A stretch of DNA of 64,000 nucleotides from Glossina fuscipes (GCF_014805625.2 NW_024003855.1:814956-878955); one strand, 5' to 3'. Counted from the first letter of the stretch, positions 44,001-56,538 are shown. Numbers and translations are program-made. The notes: generated from the sequence alone by a model not told the origin.

Positions 44001-44394
44001 ATATCGGCCTTCACTAGCAATTCGGATTCTTCTTTTGAGATTTTATATTTCACGGTTTTGGTCATGTAATCGGGTTCTTCAATTAGGGACATTTGTTTAA
44101 TAATTGTAATTCTAAATATTAATTTTCGATCAAAAATAATTTAGCTAATGAAATTTTGCATATGACATTCACGGGCATTTCAGTTAAATGATCGGTACGT
44201 TGAATGTAAATTTCAATTCGTTTAGTCTCTCCTACGGTCTTTCATATCATTTGTTTATGTTGGGTGCCTAGAAGTAGTACTTAATAGTTTGCATACGCAA
44301 ATATTACAGGCCAAATGTTCTACCTTATAATCTATTCGCCATCTATCAGTCAATAAAAACAATATAAATGCATATAACAATATCTATATACACA
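44001..44394. other. No recognisable gene
   Basis: AT-rich flank of the RT remnant; the first part may be decayed upstream pol. Confidence 0.35.
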
Positions 44395-44566
44395 TTACGT
44401 GTATATACACACATAAGAATATGTATATAAATATAATAAATATATATATATACATATATATACATACATTATTTTATATATATATTATATATATATATAT
44501 GATATCTATATATATATATATATGATATCTATATATATATATATGATATATATATATATGATTGTT
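44395..44566. repeat. TA-rich simple repeat with GATATC interruptions
   Basis: Long (TA)n runs are broken by GATATCTATATATATATATA units repeated about three times at 44500-44556. Confidence 0.85.
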
Positions 44567-44889
44567 ATGATTAGATAGAAGTAAATAACAATATATGAGA
44601 ATTAAGAAAAATGAAGAAAAAATTCAAAAGTTGACACATAAGAAAAAAAATTTTTTTCCAAACCAATAAAAAAAATGTTTTAAATATTTTTCCTTGGTTT
44701 AGTTGTTTTGTTTCTGATATTCTGGTATTAGTTAATACTTTCGATTGAGTCATTATCGACCGCGTTCGCCTTTATTGCTTCATTTCCTGTACTTCCTGTA
44801 CTTTATCGGATTTCTTTTTCGTGTTTCAAGATATTTGAAACATTTTTTGCTATTTGCATGCACTGAATAACGAAATTATTTACTTTTGA
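44567..44889. other. No recognisable gene
   Basis: AT-rich sequence with a 60-codon Phe/Leu-rich minus frame; unassigned. Confidence 0.4.
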
Positions 44890-45175
44890 ATTTCCATTCA
44901 GTTATGTTAACCATACTGTTCAGAGAAACACTGTGGCAGCTCGAATGGAAATCATATGCTGCCACACTCAGCGTACTCACCGTACATTACAACTTCAGAC
45001 CGATGCGGCATGGCTTGGCCGGTATACGGTTGCGCGGAGTTGAAAAATTGCGAAAATGGGTTGGTAGTTGGATCGATGCCAACCCAATATAAGGCCACTC
45101 CACACGATATCGCCGTGTTGCCAGAAATGTGATAAAATGTAGAAAATTATGGAAAATATTTCGATTAATATACAA
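44890..45175 (+). pseudogene. mariner transposase C-terminal remnant
   Basis: TLWQLEWKSYAATLSVLTVH and then MRHGLAGIRLRGVEKLRKW, VGSWIDANPI fit the end of a mariner transposase. The region of the third catalytic Asp (usually Y-S-P-D-x-x-P) has decayed to LTVHYNFRP. Past a frame change, LPEM and NYGKYFD fit the last residues. No upstream half or inverted terminal repeats were found. Confidence 0.65.
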
Positions 45176-46254
45176 TGTACCAATTTTTCACAAGAAATTC
45201 CTTTCTCAAGCGAAAAAATTGACAACATTGAAAGAAAGCACCTATCCACTATTCTTTTTTGTTTAATATTTTTCTTCATACTCCATATTTGACAACGGCG
45301 CATTATTATTCTTAAGGATCTATCAATCTGTAAAACAAAAAAGAAATTGAATTTTGGTGTCCAATGTTCAATCATTCTCATTTTTTGACAGAGTTTTCTT
45401 CCATTTTCTATTTATTAATTCTTTTAATTGGCGTTCAAAATTTTTAGTTTTGAAATTTTATGCTTAGTATTTCACCCATTAAAATTATTGTCAAAACCAG
45501 TTGCTAAGCAATTTAGCTATTTTTGTTATTATTCAAGTTTTACTGATTGATGAAAGTTTTAAATCATATTGACGGCTGTTACACAATTTTGTATGGGCTT
45601 TGTGTAATACTTATATAGCATATTTGTACTTTTTTTTTAATTGTTGTGGACGTCACTTGTTTTTAAAGGTTTTTAATGGAGAGTTTTTTATTTATATTTA
45701 AATTGCATTGGCTTTTTGCTTAAAACTGAGGGCGTGAACCGTTTATATCTTTTGGGCAGGATCGTCATTTATACCACGTTGTAACATAAGATAAATTCAT
45801 TTTTATTTGTTAACATTGGTTGGTTTCTTTATTGAGGTTTTAACTAACTCAAAAAACGTAAATTAATTTAATAACAAAACTTATAATGAAATCAAAAAAA
45901 CACAAATTCTTAAGATTACATATAAAATAAACTTTTATATAAAATATTGATACCTTACAATTAACAACTGCAAAAAGTGTTAAGTGATGAAGTACAGAAA
46001 CCGACCAAATTAAACTATGAGAAGCCAGAAACACCTTAAAAATCAAGTGACATACTCCACATTCATTTATACGGTGTAAATCACAACTAAGTGCTTACGA
46101 TACTTGATAAATTTTCAAAATTCTGTTACAAAATCTTTGGAAACATTTTTTAGGCAAGACTTTCCTAGAACGATAATATGCGATTAAGTTTCAAAAGTAA
46201 CATGTTCTAAGATTTCTGTAGACAATACTGTATAAACCTAAATATTACCTCATT
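45176..46254. other. No recognisable gene
   Basis: AT-rich. Minus frames at 44995-45381 and 45849-46046 are antisense or low-complexity and unassigned. Confidence 0.45.
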
Positions 46255-46590
46255 CCAACAGACCAGTACCAATGGATCAGTCAAGAGACTTCATCACAGT
46301 TTTACTGAAACCTATAGAATTATAATGCAAAACGAAAATAATTCAGATTAGAAAAACATCGTGAAGAAATTTTGGCCGATGCACTAGTTATATATAACAT
46401 TGCTATTCATTCCACGACCAAGTTAACACCATACGAGATTTTTCACGGACGAACTCATAAATTCGACAACGATATAACATTTAACAATTCACACGATTAC
46501 ATAAAAAAATTAACGAATTTCGAGAAGACCTATGTCCCACCATCAAGGACAAGTTCGAAAATGCAGTTAACAACGGAATAAACAAATTAA
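46255..46590 (+). pseudogene. Errantivirus-type (Ty3/gypsy) integrase C-terminal remnant
   Basis: TSTNGSV and then FTETYRIIMQNE fit the end of the integrase core. ILADALVIYNIAIHSTTKLT and PYEIFHGRTHKF follow, and are typical of insect gypsy/errantivirus elements. A frame change separates the two blocks. It is followed on the same strand by env-like remnants, as expected for such elements. The rest of pol is not present upstream. Confidence 0.75.
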
Positions 46591-47790
46591 ATCTAAATAT
46601 TATTTAAATATATAAATATATACAATAGAATATATAACTTAAAATTTTGAGATTATCGAGAATGTCGATAGAATAGAATATAGGCGAAACAAAATCACAC
46701 TAAGATTTTCAAAACATAAAGTATAAAACACAACAATAAATTAACTGTAATTACCACAAAAAATTTAAAGATTCCCAAAGCAATAAATAAAAGTAAAAGA
46801 AAAACGTTAAATATCTCTTCCTAGGTTTTCACTCCGCTGGTCTTCACTCAAGTACCTCAAATTCAACCCATCAAAACAACCAGAGTATAATTCAGTTACA
46901 TCATGGACCGACATGAATAATTAATAAATTTAGTAATCATGTACACATAGTAAATTTAAAATAATTCAATGCACATATTAAGACGATTTCATACGTACTG
47001 ACGATGTTTCAAAAAGGAGGAACTCCGACAGACTTTAAATTACAAATCTTAAACATAACAAACTGCAAAACAAACTAGCTACTTTCACTCCTAACAAAAG
47101 AGCAAAGGGCGGACTGATAAATGGGCTGGAAACTGCAATAAAATTTACAACGGCAAATATGGATGATAAAGGTGGTTAAATCTAAATAATCAAATAGAAA
47201 ACTTAAAAAGATATAAAGTCAATATTGCAAAATAAAATAACTTAAACAATCAAATGTTCTAAAGATTCAAAAATTTAACTTTCCATATTAATAAGTAGCA
47301 AGAAAAAATAGAATTGTACTTAACATCATATCAACACTCATACTGCATCAATGCAAGATACAACTAATTTACGATTCTTTCACAGTTGGTAGCTTAATAT
47401 CTTACAAGTCTATTATAAAAACTCTAATATAATATTTAAGATTAGAATACCAACGCTTTACTAATATCTTAAAAGAATTATCAATTTTGTATCACGATAT
47501 GAATATTCCAGTAACATATGTACAAATAAAATCAAAGACCATCATAGAAACAACCAGTCTGCAGAAACTAGAAGACTACCATATTGAAGGCAAGGAAGAC
47601 ATTTTGATCCTTCAAGAAGAAACAAACATGAAACCGCACACAACACCTACTATCGCTTCAACCGTTTTAAACTTCTTGTGGCCTCCACTCTACCAACATA
47701 ACTATATCGTCACCCAACACAGCTATATTGTGATGTCACTCAAAACTACAACGAAAATAGCCAACACAGGATGAAGACGAAACCTGAAAC
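46591..47790 (+). pseudogene. Errantivirus env-like remnant, heavily decayed
   Basis: Downstream of the integrase remnant, a frame near 47100 reads KRAKGGLINGLETAIKF. A basic stretch followed by a hydrophobic glycine-rich segment is compatible with the cleavage and fusion region of an insect endogenous retrovirus envelope protein. The open frame 47487-47774, with VTYVQIKSKTIIETTSLQKL, would be the later ectodomain. Numerous stops and frameshifts intervene and no transmembrane end is intact, so it is a non-functional fossil. The assignment leans on position after integrase as much as on sequence. Confidence 0.5.
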
Positions 47791-47819
47791 CGCGTTATTG
47801 TTAATCAATAGTATGTTCC

Positions 47820-47970
47820 AACAATACTCTCATCACCATGTAATCAACATTAATGATACGCACTTTTTTTTTAAAATCAATACTTTTAAATCAGAATAAA
47901 TATGGTAATCTACCTTAACAGTGGATTAGCAAAAAAAGAAAATAATTATTTTCTTCTTTGAATCAAAGAA
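47820..47970 (+). repeat. Dispersed repeat shared with 38040-38190
   Basis: Located just past the env-like remnant, where a 3' LTR would be expected. Shared blocks are listed under the partner copy. LTR ends were not identified. Confidence 0.5.
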
Positions 47971-48589
47971 AGCTGAATATGGGAAGTTGTAAATGAGATC
48001 ACACATCCATGAATGGAAGAACTTATACATTATATTTTTTAAAATCATTCCGTACAAACTGCAATGAAGCGCATAGAAGATCGCTACATTTAAAAAAAAT
48101 AGGCCGATGGAAACGTCATGTTGTGTGTAATTAGGACGTGTCCGCTTTTTTCTGCTGTTTTCTTTTATGATTGTCCAAACTCCAAAGTAAAATGGCCTAT
48201 ACGGCAAAACCTCGAGCAAGTAGTTTTGACATTTACTTTACATAGCGGACACCCACTGTGTACAACAACAAAAGAAGACAGTCCATTGTGTGAAATCGAA
48301 TAAGCACTTTAACTTACGACCCATGTGCTTCAGAAATGATCTCTGCGGCAGGCATAACTATTTACCAACTCATTTTAGTATTCAGCAATAATCCACTTCA
48401 GTTATAGATGATTTTCGCATAGGTGAGAATCTCACTTCTGTACAATATTGTCCAGATGTTGCCCTCTGGCTCTCGCACCGCGCATTAATCTCATTATCAC
48501 TTTATGTCAGCGTAATCAGAATTGGACATAGAGTCTATTATACAAACTTGAATAAGGCCAATATTAACGTAATTGTGATTTTATACTAT
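47971..48589. other. No recognisable gene
   Basis: Overlapping frames on both strands between 47926 and 48303 show no known motif. Confidence 0.4.
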
Positions 48590-49270
48590 TTATTACAGGT
48601 AGTGAGTACGGTGTTAATGACTTCCAAACTTCCCAAGGAGTGTAAAATAGCTCGACCAATACCTAAGCAGGGCTCCTCCTTTACACATAATAATGTTCGA
48701 CCGATTGGCATCCTACTCTACCTCTCCAAAGTTATGGAGCATATCATGAATAAACAACTTCATTCGTAATAACAATGTCCTGCATGGTATCTAGTACGGC
48801 TTTCGACCTGGACTTTTCGTTTTAAAACTATTAATCTCCGTCGTGGAATCCATTAGGGATAACAGCAATGTTGATATGAGCTGTGTTCTTATTGCGCTCG
48901 ATCTAACAAAAGCATGTAACAGAGTCCAATACTTTAAGCTTATTAGCTAATTCTATGATAAATTTAACTTTTTGCAAAGTGCCGATAAGCTTATGTGGTC
49001 GTATATTTTGGATCGTAACCAGTTTGTTCCTATAAATAATAACAATAATAAAAAAAGAAACCATGTCTGGTGTACCGCAACCGTACCATATATTCCCGGC
49101 CTCCTATTATTTAGTCTCTTCGTAAATGGCCTAGGGGATTTAGTCAATAAAGGCTGTGCTTTTTCACGTATGCAGATGACATCTTTGCGCTTTATAGAGA
49201 TAGTGGAAATAATTTGAATTCTTTCGATAAAGAGTCTTTAGCAATTGTTAAGCCGTGGATGATCAGCTGG
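48590..49270 (+). pseudogene. LINE reverse-transcriptase remnant of a further family
   Basis: SKLPKECKIARPIPKQGSSF and NNVRPIGILLYLSKVMEHIM fit the first RT motifs. After frame changes come YGFRPGLF, VLIALDLTKACNRVQYFKLI (catalytic Asp block), LLLFSLFVNGLGDLVNKG and CFFTYADDIFALYRDSGNNL (catalytic YADD box). These are in correct order with about five frame breaks. The motif style is Jockey/CR1-like but distinct from the CR1-like family of this window. Endonuclease and 3' end were not found. Confidence 0.75.
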
Positions 49271-52112
49271 GTATTTCTGCTTCAATATAAAAATAAATTG
49301 CCTCAATATAAAAATACAAGATAAATATAATTGATCTTCTAAATTCCATGCAGTCTTGGCCCAACCTTTTATCGCACACTCAACTAAAATCCTTCCTGAA
49401 ATCTTTCGAAGCTTTTTTGAATAACTTTAGAGGAAGGTTTACCGCACTGTTAAGCTCACAATGTTCTTTGTTGCTGATAGGAATTAATGATTGCGGTGTT
49501 TATAGAGCAAGATGATCACATTACCAGCCATCTATCTGACTTGCATGCTCACTTATCTTATACTTTTTTATTGCAAATGACATGTATCTATGTAAGTATG
49601 TAATGCATTTGTGGCTTTTTAGTTATTTAATAAATAAGTAAACTGAAACAAGCTGTCAAGTGTTGAGGTGTGAAATCAGTTGTCAAAGTGTGTGGTCCAT
49701 TTTCTTTGTTCACTGCATGTGGCTGTAGTAAATTATAATTATTTGCTCCGTGCGAATACGTTAAAATATTATGCGCTTTAGATGGATAAGTGGTTTGTGT
49801 CGCAACACTGACGCGAAGTTTTAACTTCACTATGGTTAATGACAAAGAGAGCCTGAAATCGTACACTTTACGACCGGAGGATGATTTGTCGAGAAGTACC
49901 AAGGTGGAGTAATGTGTATGAGCACTCCCCGCCCCTTCGCCTAGACAGAATTCTATCGTACAAAGTATGTATATGTAAGTATATTTCTAAAGATCAGACA
50001 CACGAGCATGTAAGTATACTCAATCTACAACTATTCGTAAACCACATCCACGACAAAACTCCCGCAATAGACCGAAGAAATAATTAGTCTTTGGACTCCA
50101 TATTACTTGACACTCGGTACAGGTTAGTATCTGCAGATGGAGCTGTAGAAAATACAAGAATTTTACATACTGCACACCCTCTTCTCTAACTCTTTTATTT
50201 AATCGGAAAAACGACATTTTGATAGATAATCAATACTCCAAACAGGCTAAAAAACAATAGTAATTCAAAGAAACGCGGAAACGGATATTCACTATACTAC
50301 CAAACCAGAAAAAGGAAAGGCCTCTGGCCTCCGTGTAACTTTTCCCTAAATAAAGAAAGAAAAATGAATGATGCCGACATCCATACGATGGCAAAGAACA
50401 GATGAGAACACATACAGGCGCACACAGATATATAAAGAACTAAATGTGAATTTAGAATAAAAACATATGTTCTAAAAATAATAATGATGTACATGTATTT
50501 CTAGAAGTAAAGAAAAATAACAGCAAAAAAAAAGTATACAAATGATTTCGCCAAACCAAAACATTAAATGCTTAAGAAAATAGCGCACGTGTTAAACTTA
50601 AGCTAACGAAAATGAATTGTATACATACACAAAAAAAATATTTATATATTATGTTAATTCACACAGGACATTATTCATATTGTACCGTGGACGTCAGCCA
50701 ATCCATATTCATTGTGTTCAAGCAGGTGAGTATTGTTTTACGTATATATCATTATCTCCTTTTATATCCTTAAAGTTAAGGAAAAATATAAATTGAAAGT
50801 TCTATCTGTTGATCTTACTGAAATGACTAAAGACTACAATGGAGTGGTTGCAGGTAGAGACATGTCAACAGGACGGACTTAAAGAGTGGGTGTTGCACTC
50901 AATGCTGATAAAACATGTTACAAAGGACTACAAGTAAGTGGAAATTGGATAAGTAACAGACAAATAAATTCTACATAGCAGACGAACCTTTACATCAGTT
51001 CTCGTTTTTTCATTATTTTTTTTTTATGTTCTCGTTACAACTTAAAATTGGTCTTACTAACCCTCCCTTACTCCATGGAAGGCTACCGAACTAAAGGTTA
51101 CCTTTTAGTGGCTTAATCACGTCCCCATACAGTAATCTTCCCCATCTCGCACCTAGCTGCGGTCTTGATTTATTTCTGGAGCTCAGCACATGCAGAGTAT
51201 GTTTTCTTGCTCTATGTACATGCTTTCTAGTTGTCTTATTAATGACTCATTAGAAGATTCCAAATGAATGGTCTACAGATGGATTCCTGCGTACAATCTC
51301 TAACCAAATTTCTATAGACGACGCCGTTTGTGCCAATAGCACAAGCGCCCCTCTGCGAGACATAGCTTCCGCTAAGGTTGATTTTCAAGCCATCTATCTC
51401 CCCTAGCTTGGCAAGTACACTGTTTCAGCTAAGTTAGTTATATACACTTTTAAAGCCAATAAACATGAGTGGCATAAATTCAGTTTCAGTTATTGCTACA
51501 GATTTGCGCACAGGCCTTACGAGAACCAAGCTGCCTATCACACAGGCTCAGATCAAAAGTTTTCTAAAGTGCCAGTAAGACGAAGGATGGCTCCTTACCT
51601 GAAGGAGCAAGCCAGTAACATACAAGCTGTATATTATATGCTTATCCAAAGATTAACACTCAAAATTCCAAGCGGCATCTTAGAAAGGTATTCCCAGTAA
51701 GGTATTCAATGCTATCATAAAACAGCTGCCCGCGAAACCTTTCCTTTATAAAAAGTCAGGCGGTGGACATTATGCAAGGAAAGAAGTCCAATGAACTCCT
51801 AATTCATGCAATGCGCGGCCTTCATACACAGACCATACGTATAGCCATCTCGATCAAAGTGTCTACAATACCCATATACCCAATACCCTCGGACAATATA
51901 GCCAAGGTATAGGTAGTGAAACTATTCAGTGCATCCTTATAGCAACCCACTACGAATAACATCCAAACAGCGAAGACCCCGCCATCATTTAGGCGCACAT
52001 TTTTAGCTTTAAAACACCATTTTAGGACACTTATAAGCACCTTTCCAGGGTTTCGTGATGAGAGGGGTGCTTCTGCCGACTTTCTCACGGGTAGCGGGCC
52101 TTAAACTTCATT
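49271..52112. other. No recognisable gene
   Basis: A strong splice-donor-like CAGGTGAGT occurs near 50728, and a lysine/valine-rich frame VKEKYKLKVLSVDL near 50770-50830, without further support for a gene. The minus frame 51822-52088 lies directly after the alanine-rich ORF but has no known motif. Confidence 0.4.
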
Positions 52113-52580
52113 TTATACGATTACCTCATAAACTTCAACGGGCTTCAATTTTGAAGGCTCAACTGCACAATAATCTTCGTTCCTGACTTCCGCGAACTTC
52201 GCATTGGTCACAACCTTCGACTTCCCGTTAACAGGAGTGAAGCGGATAACCATCCTACCTCCACGTATTGGTTTAAGATCGCAAACCTGCATGCCAAACA
52301 TCGGGGCCACATGAGAACAGTTTTGGCCGCAGCAAACGATACCACTTAAAATTGGGGACGCGACCGATCGCTGCTTCCATTTATGCGCAACAGCAGAATC
52401 GGCAGCAGCGGCGGAAGATGTCGTAACAGCAGCTGAAGCAGCAGCAATAGCTGGGGAGACAGCAGTAGCCATATCCGGAGAATAAGTTCTATGCGCAGCA
52501 GCCAACAAAGCAGTCGACATTGCGAACATTTTAACATGGGGCGATTTGCAGATACCCCCTGGACTTTGAGCTTTCGCCAC
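52113..52580 (-). CDS. Unrecognised alanine-rich ORF, possibly a retroelement gag remnant
   Basis: I do not recognise this gene. The minus frame of 155 codons starts MAKAQSPGGICKSPHVKMFA. It has an Ala/Ser-rich stretch (AIAAASAAVTTSSAAAADSA) and ends with a region reading VCDLKPIRGGRMVIRFTPVN and then VEPSKLKPVEVYEVIV. That last part resembles the RRM-like segment of LINE ORF1/gag proteins, where KP-R-GG-hydrophobic patterns recur, but I cannot prove it. Base composition is visibly more GC-rich than the neighbourhood. No RT follows on this strand. It could equally be a host exon. The overlapping frame 52346-52648 is a Leu-rich shadow. Confidence 0.3.
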   Translation of the reverse strand: MAKAQSPGGICKSPHVKMFAMSTALLAAAHRTYSPDMATAVSPAIAAASAAVTTSSAAAADSAVAHKWKQRSVASPILSGIVCCGQNCSHVAPMFGMQVCDLKPIRGGRMVIRFTPVNGKSKVVTNAKFAEVRNEDYCAVEPSKLKPVEVYEVIV

Positions 52581-52604
52581 TGTGGCAACATTGCAAACAC
52601 TTTG

Positions 52605-52960
52605 GTGTTTTTATTGTTCCCTACGTTTCTCAGTCTAGTTAAAGACAAGATCTAAGGACCTAAAACGTTGGACACAGTTATCCCAGCAAATAATATGCAA
52701 TGGATACCCACGAGACAACTATCTTCGTCTAACATTTGCTCTCGTTAATATTAAAAATACTGTGGTTTATATGCAAACAGTACAAGAAAATTAAAGAAAA
52801 ATAAACTAGAATAGACGAAAATTACATGATTAGGTATTTACCAATGCGGTATATATTAGTGCATAGTACGTCAGCACAAAAATAAATGAGTGTTCTCATT
52901 CTTGGCGTATTTTTTCATTTACAAAGTATGCTTATGAACCGTTTTGCGAATTGAGAGTTA
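52605..52960 (+). repeat. Dispersed repeat, copy A
   Basis: Shares with 53620-53790 and 54170-54330 the blocks ATCTAAGGACCT, AACGTTGG, ATCCCARCAAATAAT and, later, TATATTAGTGCA and AAATGARTRAGTGT in the same order. Family unknown. Confidence 0.6.
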
Positions 52961-53619
52961 GAAATGTTCCGCATATTAAATCTGCAGCTTTAAAAAAAAA
53001 GTTTGCTTAGAAAAAAAAAATGTTTGTTGTTACGCAAAATCTATAGCGATTATAATAGCATGCTAAAAGTAAGCTTGTAGTACTTATACTATCCCCTATA
53101 GACGTGTAGGAGTGTGATTAATTTTGCTTATTTAAACGGTTGATTTATCCCATATACATTTCTTAAAACAATTTTTTTGATATTAATGTTCCGTTTGTCG
53201 AGGTTTCTTTAGCTACGTTGGGATTATATGGATCGGGAATCTTATCTGCACCATCGTACGGTGGCTTACATTTTTTTCTTTCTGAAATGATAAATCTCTA
53301 ATTCTTCTTACAATATATTTTGGGTTGGGTTTTAATTCAATCAAATAAGTATCAACGTCTCTCCTTTTTTCTTTCTTATTATTCTTTCGAATATCACTAG
53401 ACATATATGGTAGTTTGCCGTCAATAAGTGAAAAGGGTCTGTAGTTTGTGTCGGTGTGTGGTGAAGTGTTGTGTGTAAAAGTGACACATATCATACATTC
53501 GTGCCGCTGGTTTATTTTGGATTTTATTTTATTTTGGTACTAACAGAAAATTCCAATAGTAAAATAGCAGAATCGTTATGTAGTGATATTACAAAAATTT
53601 TATTGCTTCTACTATTTCG
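52961..53619. other. No recognisable gene
   Basis: AT-rich. The 93-codon minus frame 53213-53494 is Lys/Arg/Asn-rich and unassigned. Confidence 0.4.
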
Positions 53620-54330
53620 CCACGTTTTCCTGTCTACTTAAAGCCAGCATCTAAGGACCTGCAACGTTGGTTGAAAGTATCCCAACAAATAATGCGCAAC
53701 GACCAAAGACCAGACAAGCATATCTGTTTCATGTCTGTTCTCTCTATTATAAATACAGTTGTTTATAATGGCTTAAAATGTAGATAAAAGTAACAACAAG
53801 CAAAACAAGCGAAAACACTATAACGGCCATGACCACACGTTAAACACCTTACACCGCCTTACAATTCTTGATGTAAAGGTTTTTCAAAATAAGAAATAAT
53901 AAATTCCGAACTGAATAAGTTTCAATAGCGTTCATTCTTGGACCAATGTACCCAATTTCATAAAACTGTATCAAAAATTATGGCCTATAGGTTGAACACA
54001 AGAAAATGAAGCGGATAGATGGACGAACAATTTTAAGTCGAGTCGAAATCAATCGGTACAATGAAAAGTAGGTCTATCACAAGTCTTTTTGGACTCTACA
54101 TATATCCGCACAAACATAATACATCCTTGTACCGCAAGGAGTGTAGGATATAATAAAATGGAATTGTATAAAATTAAATAACCCGTATATTTTAGTGCAA
54201 AGAAGATCAGTACGGAAATGAATAAGTGTCATTCAACTCAATTCGAGGCGCAGTTGGTTTTGTTCTGATGCATTAATTTGTGAAATTGGGGTTAATAATA
54301 TTCGTAGTTGTCTAACATACTACACAACTT
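53620..54330 (+). repeat. Dispersed repeat, copy B with an internal extra segment
   Basis: Matches copy A at 52605-52960 at both ends. About 380 bases (53790-54170) have no counterpart there, which suggests an insertion in B or a deletion in A. Confidence 0.5.
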
Positions 54331-55299
54331 TCTTTTCCGCAATTGGCAATTTTAACAGTCTCTTCTTGGACTCATTCGGCAAAACACTCTCACCACGCTT
54401 ATTAAAGCCACGGGCTAACCGAAAAGCATTTGCTTTTCACCACCATTCCTGTTTGATTATCGTCTCTTTACTGTGCGTCCGTCCTCTCCACATTGTTTTG
54501 GGGGCTATTGTATAAAGGTATATATGGTACACCTAACACTACTGCAATAACCAAGTCGTTGGTGGGTCAGAAGAGGAGATTTCATATAAATACAAAATAC
54601 ATAGGTAAAACGTTGACGTTCGAGGAACTAGCTTACTATTGTGGAACACTCCAGAAAGTTACTCATACTTGCACAAAATTCATGTCACTAAATAACGAAA
54701 AGCGCAGTGCAGAACTGTCTTCCCGCTAGACTAATGATAATGCTACGTCAGTAAAACGCCACCAAAGATTGATTTTTCAAACTGCTCTACCAAAAGTAGC
54801 TACTATGATATAAATTCTCAGCTGTGCACGCACACCGAATTTCAAAGAGAACCGAATTTTAAGAGAATGCTCTTAAACTAGAATAATCACTCTTAATTAC
54901 GAAATTAAAACCTTAGCTCTTAATAACCGTAGTTCTTAATTAACTATCAGTACTCAAATTAGACCTAAGAAAAACAAACATCCGACTGTGACCGGCAACC
55001 GACCGTGCAGAATGCCAGAATAAACATAGTTTCATTCAAAGCCCGCTATCTTCGCCTTCAAATAGAAGGCAAAGAAAATCTATGTCAAATAGTTATGGTA
55101 GAAAGGTATCATTTCTTCCTTGCGCTACTTGTTTTCGGAGGCAAACGTGATTTTGTGCATGGTGGATTCAAGCTTTAAGTGGAGGACAGATTCACTAATT
55201 CCTTTTGTGCGAGCGTTAAATCGCGAAAAATGCTACCACTTAACAAGTATTACTAATATTGTTCTTGCTATTGTTATTATAAAAGCCGAGTTTTCTGTG
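54331..55299. other. No confirmed gene
   Basis: Short plus frames at 54493-54729 and 55120-55326 lack recognisable motifs. The second runs into the mariner remnant and may include decayed N-terminal transposase sequence. Confidence 0.4.
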
Positions 55300-55850
55300 G
55301 GCATTGTGATTAACGATGAAAAGTGAGTCTACTACGACAACCGTAGGTGCAAAAAGTCATTGGTTAGTCCAAGAGAGCCAAACGTGTCGATACCAAACGG
55401 AATAATTATGACCATAAAGTTTTTCTGCGCATATGGTGTGAATAACAACGTGTAGTGTATTGCGAGCTGCTAGAGCACAAGGAAACTATTACTGCAACGA
55501 CATCAAGTACACAACTTGGTGCATGTATGGTTGCAAAAAGACCATCAATACCAGTTAACACACAAAGCTTAGCCACACATTGCAAGAGTTGTCAAGGATT
55601 GCAGCTCGAATGGAACGTTCTGCCGGGACGCGACCAGCATATTCACCAGACATTACGCCTTCTGATCGCCACTTGTTCAGATCGACGAATCATAGGTACG
55701 CTGGCACGTGGTTTAGAAATACTGAAGAACTGCGAAAGTAGGTCGATGATTGGAGCGCTGCCAATTCAATATCGTTCTTTCGACGCGGTATCGCGCTGCC
55801 AGAAAAATGGAAAAAGAAAAATATTTTGATTAATATATATTGTGTCAAAC
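55300..55850 (+). pseudogene. mariner transposase remnant, catalytic half
   Basis: NDEK, stop, VYYDNRRCKKS near 55310 is the first catalytic block; the Trp codon of the usual D-E-K-W motif is TGA. VFLRIWCE and RVVYCELLEHKETITAT follow at about 55410-55500. The frame changes, and RMERSAGTRPAYSPDITPSD then gives the third catalytic Asp in Y-S-P-D. HLFRSTNHRYAGTWFRNTEE, VDDWSAANSISFFRRGI and LPEKWKKK complete the C-terminus. At least three frame changes and several stops make it inactive. It is the most complete of three mariner remnants in the window. Confidence 0.8.
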
Positions 55851-56538
55851 TTTTTTTCAATAAATGACCTTTTCAAATAAAAAAATTTTCAAAGTACATG
55901 AAAGCATCTAATAACTTTGGAGGTATCTTACCTACAGAAAGAAAATCAAGATAGTTTTGCAGAAAGAAAATCAAGATAGCACAGATTTGGTTTACGTACA
56001 CGAACGAATGACATCAACCACGAAATATTAATGCACGATATGGGTTTTGAAATTGAATTTTCGCTAAAATTTTTAAGTCGAATGTTGTTTGATACGCTAT
56101 TTATTGAATGGGCCAAAAGTTTTATTTGTTTTTATTCGGTTGCACCTTTGAATAAGCGTGCAAACGTAATTTATGATCATAAGGTTTTTCGAATGGGATA
56201 TCCACAAAAATTGTTTTTAAGCCAAATATTTTTTGTAGTATGGATTATTGTACGAAGCGAATTTTATTGTTCTGAGTCTTCGAATATACCTACAAACGCA
56301 ACCAATATCTATAGCTCTATATGTCCAACAAAATAAAGACGAATGTTCCAAAATTTGCTCAAACTGAAATGTTTTTTGCCTTCACCTTCGACAAAAATAA
56401 ATGGAAGAAAGTGGTTAAACAAAAAGAAGCTGAGTTCTTCTTTCTTCTCTTATGTCGCGGAGTCCCCAGGCAAGGTGCCAGCTTTTTTTATAATTATTTA
56501 CAATACACGAACAAATGTTAAAGTAAACCTAGTCTGCC
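55851..56538. other. No recognisable gene
   Basis: Plus frames at 56031-56336 and 56321-56561 are Phe- and Lys-rich and show no known motif. They could be leader or LTR of the element that follows, but no primer-binding site was found. Confidence 0.35.

Noticed and set aside
50720..50740. Strong splice-donor-like CAGGTGAGT
   Set aside because: No matching acceptor with a convincing exon on either side, and such sites occur by chance.
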